Both the position numbers and the translations under genes were made by a program. The notes under the pieces are model-generated. The model saw nothing but the letters and a program-made list of their open reading frames with translations, did no database searches and was not told the DNA's origin. Positions 10,049-18,532 of a DNA stretch of 64,000 bases are shown here, piece by piece. The DNA comes from Acuticoccus sp051016205. Its GTDB lineage: Bacteria; Pseudomonadota; Alphaproteobacteria; Rhizobiales; Amorphaceae. The stretch is taken from positions 3,782,001 to 3,846,000 of the forward strand of contig CP136534.1 in NCBI GenBank assembly GCA_051016205.1, in the 5' to 3' direction. Positions within the stretch are counted from its first letter, which is position 1; each line of letters opens with the position of its first letter.

Positions 10049-11233
10049 TCAGTGCGGGTAAGGCGTGAGGACGGTGCGATCGGCGAGCGTCAGGCCGAAG
10101 CCCGGTGCGTCGGGCACGGCCATCGTTCCGCCCTGGGGCAAGGGCTCGTCTGCGAACAGCCCGCCGAAGACCGGGACGATCGTTTTGCCGTCAGGGCTGA
10201 AATTGACGTACTCGCAAAACGGCGTGTTCGGCTGCGAGAAGGCAAAATGGTAGCTGTAGGGCCCGCTGGCATGGGCCACCACGGGCACATCGTAGGCCGA
10301 AGCAAGGGCACCGATGCGCAAAAGCTCCGTCAGGCCGCCCACCCACATCACGTCAGGCTGGAGGATATCCACCACGCGGCCTTCCACGAGCCTGCGGAAC
10401 CCATAGCGGGTGTACTCGTGCTCGCCCGTGGTCCAGCGCACATGTGGGCAGGCCCGCTTGATAAGCGTAAGGCCTTCCACATCGTCCGGCGACAAGACCT
10501 CCTCCCACCAGTGGATGGAAAGGTCGGCGCAGAACGTGGCAAGCTCGATGGCGTAAGGCACATCCAGCGCCATGTAGCAGTCCACCATCAGCGGGAAGTC
10601 CGGGCCGATGGCCTCGCGGTGGGCGGCGAGGAACGCGTGGTTGGCGCGCAGGCCCTCCTGCCCATCCGCTGGCCCGTGGGGTAAAGGCACCTTGCCGCCC
10701 ATGAAGCCCTCTCGTTTCGCGAACTCCGGTCGGGGGCCGGTCATGTAGCAGCGCAACTCTTCGCGCATCGCACCGCCGACGAGGCGGTAGACGGGTTCGT
10801 CCCAGAGCTTTCCCAGAAGGTCCCACAGCGCAAGGTCCACGACGCTGATTGCCGCAAGGGTGATGCCTTTACGGCCGTAAAACAGGCTCGCGCGGTACAT
10901 CTGGTCCCACATGCGGTTGATGTCGGCAGGATCGGCACCGAGGATAAAGCGCTCGAAGTGGGAGACGATCAGTTCCGCGCCTGCCCGGCCGCCGAAACCG
11001 GTCGCGACCCCCACCGAGCCATCGGACGCCTCCACCTCAACGACGAGGGAGCCGAGCGCATCCATCCCCCAACTGAGGCGCGATGCGCGATACTGCGGGT
11101 AGACCGACATGGGATTGGCGATCGTGGTGCCCACGAGCCAGTGCTCGCCGGTCTGCTTGTGGTAGTCGCCGCCCGAACCTCGGGCCTCGACCGTATAGAC
11201 CCGCACCGCGGTGATGGTCACGCGCGTCCTCAT
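10049..11233 (-). CDS. L-rhamnonate dehydratase-like enolase-superfamily enzyme
   Basis: A 394-residue mandelate racemase/muconate-lactonizing (enolase superfamily) protein. The N-terminal capping domain covers about 1-145 and the modified TIM barrel the rest. Metal ligands are visible as D218 (in LMVDCYM), E244 (WWEEVL) and E271 (TTGEHEYTRYGF), with the general acid/base His at 321 (VVAHASGPYSYH). The GGKVPLPHGPADG loop and the DILQPDVMWVGGLTELL strand are typical of the rhamnonate dehydratase branch, which dehydrates L-rhamnonate or related C5/C6 aldonates to 2-keto-3-deoxy acids. The start overlaps the stop of the upstream GntR gene by 4 bp, so the two are translationally coupled. The product should feed the class I aldolase encoded divergently at 12.1 kb. 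The exact sugar acid cannot be read from sequence. Confidence 0.85.
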   Translation of the reverse strand: MRTRVTITAVRVYTVEARGSGGDYHKQTGEHWLVGTTIANPMSVYPQYRASRLSWGMDALGSLVVEVEASDGSVGVATGFGGRAGAELIVSHFERFILGADPADINRMWDQMYRASLFYGRKGITLAAISVVDLALWDLLGKLWDEPVYRLVGGAMREELRCYMTGPRPEFAKREGFMGGKVPLPHGPADGQEGLRANHAFLAAHREAIGPDFPLMVDCYMALDVPYAIELATFCADLSIHWWEEVLSPDDVEGLTLIKRACPHVRWTTGEHEYTRYGFRRLVEGRVVDILQPDVMWVGGLTELLRIGALASAYDVPVVAHASGPYSYHFAFSQPNTPFCEYVNFSPDGKTIVPVFGGLFADEPLPQGGTMAVPDAPGFGLTLADRTVLTPYPH

Positions 11234-12006
11234 GCCTTCGCCTCCTTCGCCATCGCCGCCACTGTGGTCCGTTCGATGTGGTCGATGTGCCTTTCCATAC
11301 GCTCTGCGGCGAGGTCCGGGTCACCGGCCGCGATCGCTTCGGCAATGGCCATGTGGTCGCGCGCGCTTTGTTCGATGGCCCCGGGCATTTCCGTCACGAT
11401 GCGTCGATGATCCATGGCGAACGCGTAAAGGGCGTCCGCAACCGCCGACAGCAGCGGATTGTCGGCGATCCGGTTGAGAAGCGTGTGGAACTCAAGATCC
11501 AGCACCCGAAAGCCCACGGGGTCTTCGACAAGTTCAAGTCCGTAGCGTGCAAGGTCCGACAGCTTGTCGCGGGCATCATCGTCAATGCGCGCGCATGCAT
11601 CGCGCACCAGCGCCGTCTCCACCGCCTTTCTGGACCGGCAGACGGTCTGCGGTGAGAATGTATCGGGGTCCAGCATCAGCCGTAGCGGCTCAACGAGTTG
11701 CTGCGCCGACAGTTCGGTGATCGTGGCACCGCCCCCGTGGCGCACACTGACAACGCCCATGAGCGACAGCCCCCGCAACGCCTCACGGATTGTCGGTCGA
11801 CTGACTTTGTAGACGCGCGTCAACTCATGCTCGCTCGGCAACCGCTCCCCTGGCTTGAGGTTGCCGGTGCGCACCAATTCCAGGATCGAACGGGCGACCT
11901 TTTCGGACGCAAGCTCCCTTGGAGCGAGCGGGCCGACCGATGCGAACGCGTCCGTTTCGCCGCGAGAGGGTTTCTCCACGGCCTTATCCTGCGCCGCCTT
12001 CGTCAC
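11230..12006 (-). CDS. GntR-family (FadR subfamily) transcriptional regulator
   Basis: The N-terminal winged helix (RSILELVRTGNLKPGERLPSEHELTRVYKVSRPTIREALRGL) is followed by an all-helical FCD ligand-binding domain whose metal-type ligands lie in LDLEFHTLL and RDHMAIAEAI. I place the start at GTG 12006, preceded at 7 nt by GGA, giving 258 residues. An in-frame ATG at 12045 would extend the protein by 13 residues but has no ribosome site and would place a perfect 17-bp palindrome inside the coding sequence. With the GTG start the palindrome falls in the leader, as expected for an autoregulated GntR gene. It is transcribed with the downstream dehydratase and divergently from the aldolase/TRAP operon. 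The effector is probably a sugar acid or its keto-deoxy product; this is inferred from context. Confidence 0.88.
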   Translation of the reverse strand: MTKAAQDKAVEKPSRGETDAFASVGPLAPRELASEKVARSILELVRTGNLKPGERLPSEHELTRVYKVSRPTIREALRGLSLMGVVSVRHGGGATITELSAQQLVEPLRLMLDPDTFSPQTVCRSRKAVETALVRDACARIDDDARDKLSDLARYGLELVEDPVGFRVLDLEFHTLLNRIADNPLLSAVADALYAFAMDHRRIVTEMPGAIEQSARDHMAIAEAIAAGDPDLAAERMERHIDHIERTTVAAMAKEAKA

Positions 12007-12016
12007 AAACAGTTCC

Positions 12017-12033
12017 AACTTGTCAGACAAGTT
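12017..12033. promoter_or_regulatory. 17-bp palindromic operator, FadR/GntR type
   Basis: AACTTGTCAGACAAGTT is a perfect inverted repeat with 8-bp arms and one central base. Its core matches the TnGTnnnACnA pattern known for FadR-subfamily GntR regulators. It lies between the GntR gene and the divergent aldolase/TRAP operon, so one bound dimer could control both directions. A site of the same design occurs at 26824-26840. Confidence 0.75.
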
Positions 12034-12074
12034 ACACCATGCCATTCATAGGAGGAGGTCACAAGCGCTGAAGA

Positions 12075-13010
12075 TTGGCTCGCCGCACGATGGAGGCCTG
12101 CTTGACGGTGACGCCCGGCATCTACCCGATGCTCTACACATTTTTCGATGAGGCCGGCCGCGTGGATACGGGCGCTGTCGAGCGCCAGATCGACGCGATG
12201 GTTGCTTGCAATGTGCATGGTCTTGCCTGGGGTGGGTTGGCGAGCGAGGCGAACAAGCTAAGCACGCAGGAAAAGGCCAACCTTGCAAGAACGGTGCTCT
12301 CCCACGTTGACGGGCGCTTGCCGGTCTCCATCACGCTGACCGAGCCGACGGCACAAGGTCAGGTGGAGGCCGCGGCACGGGTATTTGATCAGGGTGCAGC
12401 CTGGGTCGTCCTCCAGCCACCTCACATCGGGCGGCTGGGCGAGGCTGACCTCATCGCGCACTATGCGGGGATCGCTGAGCGCGTCGACGGCCCAGTGGGC
12501 ATACAGAACGCACCTGAGTACATCGCCCTTTCGCTCAGCCACGACGGGATCGCCAAGCTCCTTCGGACTGCCGACATTGCGGTTCTGAAGGCGGAAGGGA
12601 GCCCCACATACATCGCCGAGCTGACCGCACGGGTGGCGGACTGCACGGTCTTCAACGGCCGCAACGGGCTCGACCTCATCGACGATCTGCGGCTTGGCTG
12701 CCGAGGTTGCATCCCAGGTCCCGAATGCGCAGACGTCCATGCGGCCATCTACAACGCGTGGACGGCGGGCGAGGAGGCCGGCGCCCTCGACACCTACCGG
12801 ATGGTGCTGCCGCTCCTGCGCCAACTGATGGTGAGCGTCGACGCTCTCCTGTGCTACGGCAAACGCCTCGCCGCCGCTCGGTTCGCCATTGCGGACGTTC
12901 ACGACAGGCTGCCCGGCATGCGCCCCCATCCGGCGGGCACGGCATGCATCGAGTATTGGGCGAAATCCTTAAAAGCTTTCCCGTCCGGTCGACGGCGCGA
13001 AGACGCATGA
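12075..13010 (+). CDS. Dihydrodipicolinate synthase/N-acetylneuraminate lyase family aldolase
   Basis: A class I (Schiff-base) aldolase of the DHDPS/NAL family, about 300 residues as usual. The Schiff-base lysine is K172 in AVLKAEGSP. The normal YNxP tyrosine position reads QNAPEY, so the catalytic tyrosine is replaced, and the usual GTTGE loop reads WGGLASE; both mark a divergent subgroup. The role inferred from neighbours is cleavage of a 2-keto-3-deoxy sugar acid, made by the flanking enolase-type dehydratases, to pyruvate and an aldehyde. The start is uncertain: TTG 12075 or ATG 12090 are possible, and an AGGAGGAGG tract near 12048-12056 lies rather far upstream of both. It is first in the plus-strand operon with the TRAP genes, 47 bp before dctP. 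Confidence 0.82.
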   Translation: MARRTMEACLTVTPGIYPMLYTFFDEAGRVDTGAVERQIDAMVACNVHGLAWGGLASEANKLSTQEKANLARTVLSHVDGRLPVSITLTEPTAQGQVEAAARVFDQGAAWVVLQPPHIGRLGEADLIAHYAGIAERVDGPVGIQNAPEYIALSLSHDGIAKLLRTADIAVLKAEGSPTYIAELTARVADCTVFNGRNGLDLIDDLRLGCRGCIPGPECADVHAAIYNAWTAGEEAGALDTYRMVLPLLRQLMVSVDALLCYGKRLAAARFAIADVHDRLPGMRPHPAGTACIEYWAKSLKAFPSGRRREDA

Positions 13011-13057
13011 GGACGCCGGACAATCAGAACACACCAATAAAAGGAGGAATCTTGATC

Positions 13058-14071
13058 ATGAAGGCACGCATCCTGACCACGGCGACGGTTGCAGGGGTCG
13101 CCGCGCTGTTCTCACTGAACGCCGTCGCGGAAGAGACCTGGCGCATCCAAAGTCATTTGCCGAGCGGCCATCCGGTCTATCAGACCGAGGAAGCCTGGGT
13201 GAAGGACGTCAACACCATGCTCGGAGGCAGGCTCACGCTGGAGCTGCTGCCCGGCGGCGCGGTGGTCGCCTACAACGAGACGATCGATGCCATCGGCCAG
13301 GGGATTGTCGACGGCGACATCACCTCCCCTGTCTTCTTCGCAGGCCGCGATCCCGCATTTGCGCTCCTCGGCGACCTTGTGGGCGGCTACGAGCATTGGG
13401 ACCAGGCGCTTGCGTTCTGCGAACTGGGCGGCGGCAAGGAACTTTTGCAGGAAATCTATGCCGAGTACGGCATTCACCTTGCCGGTTGCGGCAATTCCGG
13501 TATCGAGTCGGTGGTCTCCACCAAGCCTGTGGCCGGCATCGACGACATCCAAGGGGTGAAGATCCGCGCCCCTGAGGGGCTTGCGTCCGAGCTGTTCAGC
13601 CGCATGGGTGCTGCGCCCGTAAACCTTCCGGGGTCGGAGGTCTACACCTCGCTGGAGAAAGGCGTCATCGATGCGTCGGACTTCGGCAGCTATGTGATGA
13701 ACCGCAAGTCGGGCATGCACGACATCGCGAAGTATCCGATCCTTCGCCTGCACTCGATGCCTGTGCTTTCGGTCTCCTTCAACAAGGCAAAGTTCGATGC
13801 GCAGCCTGAGGACATCCAGGCCATCCTGGAGATGGCAGCCCGTGACCTGACGGTGCGCATCAACCTGGAGGACATCGTCAGCGAGGGTGGCGCCATCCAA
13901 CAAGACCGTGAAGCCGGCGTGGAGCCGCAGGACTGGTCCGCCGAAGACCGCCTGAAAATGCGCGAGATGGCGCAGGAGATTTGGGCCGAGTACGGCGAGC
14001 GGAGCGACACTGCCGGCAAGGCGTTCGAAGCTCACAGCAAGTTCCTCAGCGATCTCGGCCTCTTGCAGTAA
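13058..14071 (+). CDS. dctP: TRAP transporter solute-binding protein (DctP family)
   Basis: A 337-residue periplasmic binding protein with a clear signal peptide (MKARILTTATVAGVAALFSLNAVA, cleaved before EETWRIQ). The body matches DctP: an early SHLPSGHPVYQTEEAW segment, the central GCGNSGIESVVSTKPV stretch, and the GVKIRAPEGLASELFSRMGAAPVNLPGSEVYTSLEKGVIDA region that carries the arginine contacting the substrate carboxylate. The ATG is 10 nt after a perfect AGGAGG (13042-13047); in-frame translation continues upstream of it but has no ribosome site. It captures a carboxylated substrate, probably a sugar acid given the flanking dehydratases and aldolase, and delivers it to the DctQ/DctM membrane pair encoded next. 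Confidence 0.93.
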   Translation: MKARILTTATVAGVAALFSLNAVAEETWRIQSHLPSGHPVYQTEEAWVKDVNTMLGGRLTLELLPGGAVVAYNETIDAIGQGIVDGDITSPVFFAGRDPAFALLGDLVGGYEHWDQALAFCELGGGKELLQEIYAEYGIHLAGCGNSGIESVVSTKPVAGIDDIQGVKIRAPEGLASELFSRMGAAPVNLPGSEVYTSLEKGVIDASDFGSYVMNRKSGMHDIAKYPILRLHSMPVLSVSFNKAKFDAQPEDIQAILEMAARDLTVRINLEDIVSEGGAIQQDREAGVEPQDWSAEDRLKMREMAQEIWAEYGERSDTAGKAFEAHSKFLSDLGLLQ

Positions 14072-14090
14072 TCGCCCGCCCGTCTTGAAG

Positions 14091-14115
14091 CGCCCGCGCC
14101 TCACCGGTGCGGGCG
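14091..14115 (+). other. Intercistronic stem-loop between dctP and dctQ
   Basis: CGCCCGCGCC pairs with GGTGCGGGCG (one G-U) around a 5-nt loop, 20 bases after the dctP stop. No T-run follows, so it is more likely an RNA-stabilising or attenuating hairpin that raises binding-protein expression over the membrane subunits than a full terminator. Confidence 0.5.
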
Positions 14116-14164
14116 TCCATCGCTCAACACAATTGTCGCGCCCGCCCCTCGCTCCGGAGGCCAG

Positions 14165-14680
14165 ATGCCCATCCTGCGCCTGATCAGCGGCCTTAACGAA
14201 GTCCTTGGCCGTGTGGTCGCCGTGCTCCTCGTCATTGCGGTGACGGCGACCGTCTACGAGGTGTGCGCGCGTTATCTTTTCAATGCGCCGACGGTGTGGG
14301 CGCACGAGCTGACGATCCTCCTGTGCGCTGCCCTGTTTCTGATCGGCGGTCCCTACGTCACCAAACGCCAGAGCCATATCGCGATCACCTCCATCTACGG
14401 GCTTTTGCCGGAGCGGGCGCGCTTTGCGCTCGACATCTTGCACGGGCTTTTGGCGCTCGGCTTTCTGGCGCTCTTCACCTACGCGGCCTGGCAGAATGGG
14501 CACACCGCGCTGACCCGGTGGGAGACCACTGGCTCTGCTTGGAACCCGCCGACGCCGGCCCTCATCAAGCCGCTCATCGCGGTCGCGGGCGGGCTTATGA
14601 TGCTTCAGGTCGCCGTCAATCTCGTCCTGCGTGTGGTTGACGGCAAACGGCCTGCTGCACCCCCTGCCACCGACGCCTGA
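14165..14680 (+). CDS. dctQ: TRAP transporter small permease (DctQ family)
   Basis: A 171-residue integral membrane protein with four predicted helices (about 15-40, 50-70, 90-115, 137-158), the standard DctQ size and topology. The YEVCARYLFNAPTVWAHELT motif after helix 1 is diagnostic of the family. The gene follows dctP by 93 bp, with CGGAGG just before its ATG, and is separated from dctM by only 11 bp, so the three form one operon. DctQ is the small subunit that scaffolds DctM in the Na+-driven TRAP complex. Confidence 0.92.
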   Translation: MPILRLISGLNEVLGRVVAVLLVIAVTATVYEVCARYLFNAPTVWAHELTILLCAALFLIGGPYVTKRQSHIAITSIYGLLPERARFALDILHGLLALGFLALFTYAAWQNGHTALTRWETTGSAWNPPTPALIKPLIAVAGGLMMLQVAVNLVLRVVDGKRPAAPPATDA

Positions 14681-14691
14681 CGGCCGCTTCG

Positions 14692-16002
14692 ATGGACATT
14701 GCCTCCGCAACGCTTCTCATCATCGGCGCCATCCTCTTCCTGATGATGCTGGGCCTGCCGCTTGCCTTCGTCACAGGCGGCGTCGCGGTGGTGACGACCT
14801 ATCTCGTCCTCGGCCCTGCCGGCTTGCCGCTTGTGGCAAGCCGCGTCTACAGCTTCGTCTCCGAGTATGCGCTGGTTGCCGTGCCCATGTTTGTCCTGAT
14901 GGCGGCGCTGATGGAACGGGCCGGCATTGCTCGAGAGCTTTACAAAGCCATGTCCGTGTGGGCCGGCGGCCTGCCGGGTGGGGTTGCTGTGCAGACCACG
15001 GTGGTCGCAGTCTTCATTGCGGCCATCACAGGCATCATCGGCGGCGAGATCGTCATGCTCGGCCTCATCGCACTGCCGCAGATGCTGCGTCTTGGCTACG
15101 ACAAGCGCCTTGCCTCAGGTGTGATCTGCGCCGGCGGGTCGCTCGGCACCATGATCCCGCCCTCCATCGTGCTCATCTTTTACGGGCTGACGGCGGGTGT
15201 CTCCATCGGCGATCTCTTCGTCGCCTCGGTGGTGCCTGGCCTGCTGCTTGCGACCCTTTACATCGGCTACATTCTGGTGCGCTGCCAGTTGAACCCCAGC
15301 CTCGGCCCGCCGCTTCCTGTGGAACAGCGGGTCGGGATTGTGGAGAAGCTGCGCCTCCTTCCCACCCTTGCCGCACCGCTTGCCATCGCAGGATGGGTGC
15401 TTGGAAGTATCTATGGCGGCATCGCTTCGGTGTCAGAGGCGGCCGGTGTCGGCGTTGCCGCAACGCTCCTCCTCGGCGTCTTTCGCGCAGAACTGACGTG
15501 GGCGAAGTTCTTCGACGCGCTGCGCGAAACGATGGAGATCTGCGGCCGCCTGTTGTGGATCAGCTTCGGGGCGGCCGCGCTTATCGGCATCTACAATGTC
15601 ATGGGCGGCACCCGCTTCCTGTCCGCGCTGTTCAGCGAACTGCCCATCGCGCCCATCGCCATTATCCTTCTCATGATGGCCATTCTCATCGTCCTTGGCA
15701 TGTTCATGGACTGGATCGGCATCTTGATCCTCACCATGCCCGTGTTTGTGCCCGTCATCGTCGCTCTGGGATACGACCCCATCTGGTTCGGCGTGCTCTT
15801 CACCATGAACATGCAGATCAGTTACTTGACGCCGCCATTTGGCCCGGCCTGCTTTGTCTTGAAAAGCGTGTCACCTCCCGATTTGAGCCTGCCCGACATC
15901 TTTCGCGGCATGGTCCCGTTCATCATGCTGCAGGCGATCGGCCTCCTCCTCGTCCTCTTCATCCCGCAGATTGCCATGTGGCTGCCCAACGCCATGCGTT
16001 GA
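14692..16002 (+). CDS. dctM: TRAP transporter large permease (DctM family)
   Basis: A 436-residue polytopic inner-membrane protein with about 12 hydrophobic segments, the usual DctM length. Family landmarks include the early FLMMLGLPLAFVTGGVAV helix, VPMFVLMAALMERAGIARELY, the GGSLGTMIPPSIVLIFYG hairpin region, and the mirrored C-terminal FTMNMQISYLTPPFGPACFVLKSV segment. It is the ion-coupled translocation subunit working with DctP and DctQ. It follows dctQ by 11 bp and precedes a second enolase-family gene by 32 bp, tying transport to acid-sugar catabolism. Confidence 0.94.
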   Translation: MDIASATLLIIGAILFLMMLGLPLAFVTGGVAVVTTYLVLGPAGLPLVASRVYSFVSEYALVAVPMFVLMAALMERAGIARELYKAMSVWAGGLPGGVAVQTTVVAVFIAAITGIIGGEIVMLGLIALPQMLRLGYDKRLASGVICAGGSLGTMIPPSIVLIFYGLTAGVSIGDLFVASVVPGLLLATLYIGYILVRCQLNPSLGPPLPVEQRVGIVEKLRLLPTLAAPLAIAGWVLGSIYGGIASVSEAAGVGVAATLLLGVFRAELTWAKFFDALRETMEICGRLLWISFGAAALIGIYNVMGGTRFLSALFSELPIAPIAIILLMMAILIVLGMFMDWIGILILTMPVFVPVIVALGYDPIWFGVLFTMNMQISYLTPPFGPACFVLKSVSPPDLSLPDIFRGMVPFIMLQAIGLLLVLFIPQIAMWLPNAMR

Positions 16003-16034
16003 GCCCATCCCCACAAACGACCAAGGACCCGGTC

Positions 16035-17204
16035 ATGACCACAATCTCGTCCGTCCGCGCCACGGTCTACCGCTGGACCGGCCCGACCGTGCCCCCCGAA
16101 GGCCAATTCTGCACCAGTGCGGCAGACATTTTGCCCGCGCGCCCCACCGACACTATGGGATCGTTCAGGTTTCACGAGTGGCTTGTGTGCGAGGTGGAGG
16201 CGAGCGACGGCACCGTGGGGCTCGGCAACGCGGCCCTTGCGCCGCAAGTAACGAAGAGCGCCATCGACAACGTGTTCGCGCCGATGGTGGTCGGCGCTGA
16301 CCCGTTCGACTTTGCAGCGCTTTGGGAGCGAATGTACCGGCTGACCCTCCCGTGGGGGCGCAAGGGGGTCGGGATGGTCGCGATCTCCGCCATCGACATC
16401 GCCATCTGGGACCTTATGGGCAAGCTGACCGGCAAGCCCGTCTTCAAGCTTTTGGGCGGGCGTACAAAAGACCGCATCCCGGTCTACGCCTCGAAAGTCT
16501 ACTCCGGCCCCATCCAGACCATGCAGGCCGAGACGCAAAAATACGTCGACGAGGGCTTCTCCATGGTCAAGATGCGCTTCGGCTACGGCCCCGCTGACGG
16601 CCCTGCCGGGATGCAGGAGAACTTGAAGCGCGCCCAAGCGGTGCGTGAGGTGCTCGGCCCCGGCCGCGACCTGATGGCCGACGTCTACATGGGGTGGAAC
16701 GTCGACTATGCCCGGCGCATGGTGAAGCTGCTGGAGCCCGTCGGCCTGAGATGGCTGGAGGAGCCCGTGATTGCCGATGACATTGCAGGCTATGCCGCGC
16801 TGAACGCCGGGCCCATCCCCATCTCCGGCGGCGAGCATGAATACACGCTATGGGGCTTTCGCGACCTTCTGGAGCGACGCGCCGTCAGTGTCGTTCAGTA
16901 TGACACAAACCGTGTCGGCGGCATCACCGCGGCGCAGAAGATCAACGCTCTGTGTGAAGCGTTCCAGGTGCCGGTGGTGCCGCACGCAGGGCAGATGCAC
17001 AACTATCACCTCACCATGGCAAGCCCGAACGCGCCGATCTCAGAGTTCTTCCCTGTCCACCAGGTGGAGGTGGGCAACGAGCTCTTCTACTACCTGTTCG
17101 ACGGTGAGCCGCAGCCCACCGACGGCGCCATCAATCTTGACGATGAACGCCCCGGCCTCGGGCTCACGCTGAAGTCAGACCTTTCCAATTTCGCAACGAG
17201 CTGA
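16035..17204 (+). CDS. Second enolase-superfamily acid-sugar dehydratase
   Basis: A 389-residue member of the mandelate racemase group. Visible are the KxK-region lysine (MVKMRFGYGPADG, K179), metal ligands D216 (LMADVYMG), E242 (RWLEEPV) and E267 (SGGEHEY), and the barrel-end H317 (VVPHAGQMHNYH). It resembles the rhamnonate/lyxonate dehydratase-type group but is clearly distinct from the enzyme at 10.0-11.2 kb, so the locus carries two different dehydratases, perhaps for epimeric aldonates or for sequential specificity. It is the last gene of the aldolase-TRAP operon and converges with the PhyH gene. ATG 16035 lies 10 nt after CAAGGA. The precise substrate is unknown. Confidence 0.85.
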   Translation: MTTISSVRATVYRWTGPTVPPEGQFCTSAADILPARPTDTMGSFRFHEWLVCEVEASDGTVGLGNAALAPQVTKSAIDNVFAPMVVGADPFDFAALWERMYRLTLPWGRKGVGMVAISAIDIAIWDLMGKLTGKPVFKLLGGRTKDRIPVYASKVYSGPIQTMQAETQKYVDEGFSMVKMRFGYGPADGPAGMQENLKRAQAVREVLGPGRDLMADVYMGWNVDYARRMVKLLEPVGLRWLEEPVIADDIAGYAALNAGPIPISGGEHEYTLWGFRDLLERRAVSVVQYDTNRVGGITAAQKINALCEAFQVPVVPHAGQMHNYHLTMASPNAPISEFFPVHQVEVGNELFYYLFDGEPQPTDGAINLDDERPGLGLTLKSDLSNFATS

Positions 17205-17211
17205 AGGAGGC

Positions 17212-17233
17212 GCCCCGCCCATCGGCACGGGGC
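17212..17233. terminator. Weak inverted repeat between convergent genes
   Basis: GCCCCG (17212-17217) pairs with CGGGGC (17228-17233) across a 10-nt loop in the 40-bp gap between the convergent dehydratase and PhyH genes. The position suits a bidirectional terminator, but no T-run follows on either strand. Confidence 0.35.
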
Positions 17234-17244
17234 ACCCAAGGCCC

Positions 17245-18141
17245 CTACTCCGCGGCAAAAGCGCTGCGTGCGCCACCGGACTTTTGCGACTTGAAGATGG
17301 ACCCCGCCTCGCGTGCCGGCGGCAACGGCAGGCGGACCGGCAAGGCCTCCATCCGCGGCGCCTGTAAAGGCTCACCCACAATCATGCGCGCGTGAAGATC
17401 GTCCCAGATCGCCTGTTGGCCCAATTGGTGGATGTAGGACCCTGCGCCGAGCAGCGGCCATGCGTCGGCGGAATGGCACTCAAAAAACAGGATGAGCCGG
17501 GGCCGGTCGCTCTTGTTGGGCGCCGATCCATGGAGCGTGCGGGCATGGTGAACGGTCATATCGCCGGCCTTGCCCGTCAGCGTGACAGCCTTGTCGAAGT
17601 GGAAGTCGGGATCGTCCGGGTCAACGGCACCACAAAATACCCCTTCGTTATGGTGGCTGAGGACGGGACCCTTGTGTGTGCCGGGGATCACCATCAGTGG
17701 CCCGTTCGATTCGTCCACGTCGTCCAACATCAGCCCAAGGGCGAGAATGTCGTCGTTGGTGTGCGGATAAAATGCCCAGTCCTGGTGCCACTCCACCGCA
17801 GCACCTCCGCCAGGGGCCTTGGTGTTGAGCTTACTCGTCTGTAGGGCCACGTTGGGTCCGATCAAATCCCGAAGGCACCCGACAATGCGCTCCCCATAGA
17901 GCAGGTCGGAAAAGGCCGGATCCTGCTTATGGGGAAGCTTGATGCGCGTCAGACGCGGGGTGTTCGGCCCATGACCTTCGTCGAGATCGAAGACATCGTT
18001 CGATTCCGTTACCGCCCGTGACCGTTCGATGAAATCAAAGGCGATCTGCCGCAGTTGTGACACTGCCTCCGCGGGCACCGCCTCCCTGATCATCAAGAAG
18101 CCATCGTTACGATAGGTTTCGATTTGTTCAGCGGTCAACAT
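17245..18141 (-). CDS. Phytanoyl-CoA dioxygenase (PhyH) family protein
   Basis: A 298-residue Fe(II)/2-oxoglutarate-dependent oxygenase. The double-stranded beta-helix carries the HxD iron motif in VEWHQDWAFYPHT, a DESNGPLMVIPGTHKGPVLSHH stretch typical of PhyH, the distal histidine in ARTLHGSAPN, and the 2-oxoglutarate-binding arginine in SDRPRLILFF. The start is ATG 18141, with GGAGG 8 nt upstream; in-frame extension to 18183 lacks a ribosome site. PhyH proteins hydroxylate diverse small molecules; nothing here fixes the substrate. It stands alone on the minus strand, convergent with the dehydratase operon. Confidence 0.88.
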   Translation of the reverse strand: MLTAEQIETYRNDGFLMIREAVPAEAVSQLRQIAFDFIERSRAVTESNDVFDLDEGHGPNTPRLTRIKLPHKQDPAFSDLLYGERIVGCLRDLIGPNVALQTSKLNTKAPGGGAAVEWHQDWAFYPHTNDDILALGLMLDDVDESNGPLMVIPGTHKGPVLSHHNEGVFCGAVDPDDPDFHFDKAVTLTGKAGDMTVHHARTLHGSAPNKSDRPRLILFFECHSADAWPLLGAGSYIHQLGQQAIWDDLHARMIVGEPLQAPRMEALPVRLPLPPAREAGSIFKSQKSGGARSAFAAE

Positions 18142-18532
18142 CGCGCATCCTCCAAACGTCTTGTTCTGAACTTCGCTGGCCACGGCATGTCATCTCTCCG
18201 GCGAGAGACATCTGCCACCGCCGCGGTCGCCGCCATTCTAGGCCATCGCGGCGGATATGGCCTGCAATTTCTCAATCACGTCCGCCGCATGTGTCGCCAC
18301 CGCCGTCCGGTGGGAGTCCCCAAGAAGTCCGCCCTTGTCAGCGGGACACATTCAGCGGCCGTCATCCCTTCACAAGAGACAATCCGGAGCATTTGACCCT
18401 GTGCGAGACCATCGCAACGCGCTCGGCGATGGTTGGGGTGAGCTTGCCAATGTTGTCGGCCTAGAGCCCTTTCCGTCGCCTGGCGGGCGGGGTATTTATG
18501 GTCCAAGAGTCTCCTGGCCAAGTCCAAAGACA
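18142..18532. other. Intergenic region with a short dyad, no gene seen
   Basis: About 390 bases between divergent genes. A dyad near 18187-18212 (CTCTC-cggc-GAGAG flanked by ATGT and ACAT) lies upstream of the PhyH gene and could be an operator or hairpin. Frames across the rest lack ribosome sites and recognisable families. Confidence 0.4.

Noticed and set aside
13112..14710. A 532-codon open frame on the minus strand
   Set aside because: It lies entirely opposite dctP and dctQ, whose family assignments are clear; it has no ribosome site and its sequence is Arg/Asp/Gly-rich, a by-product of GC-rich codon bias.
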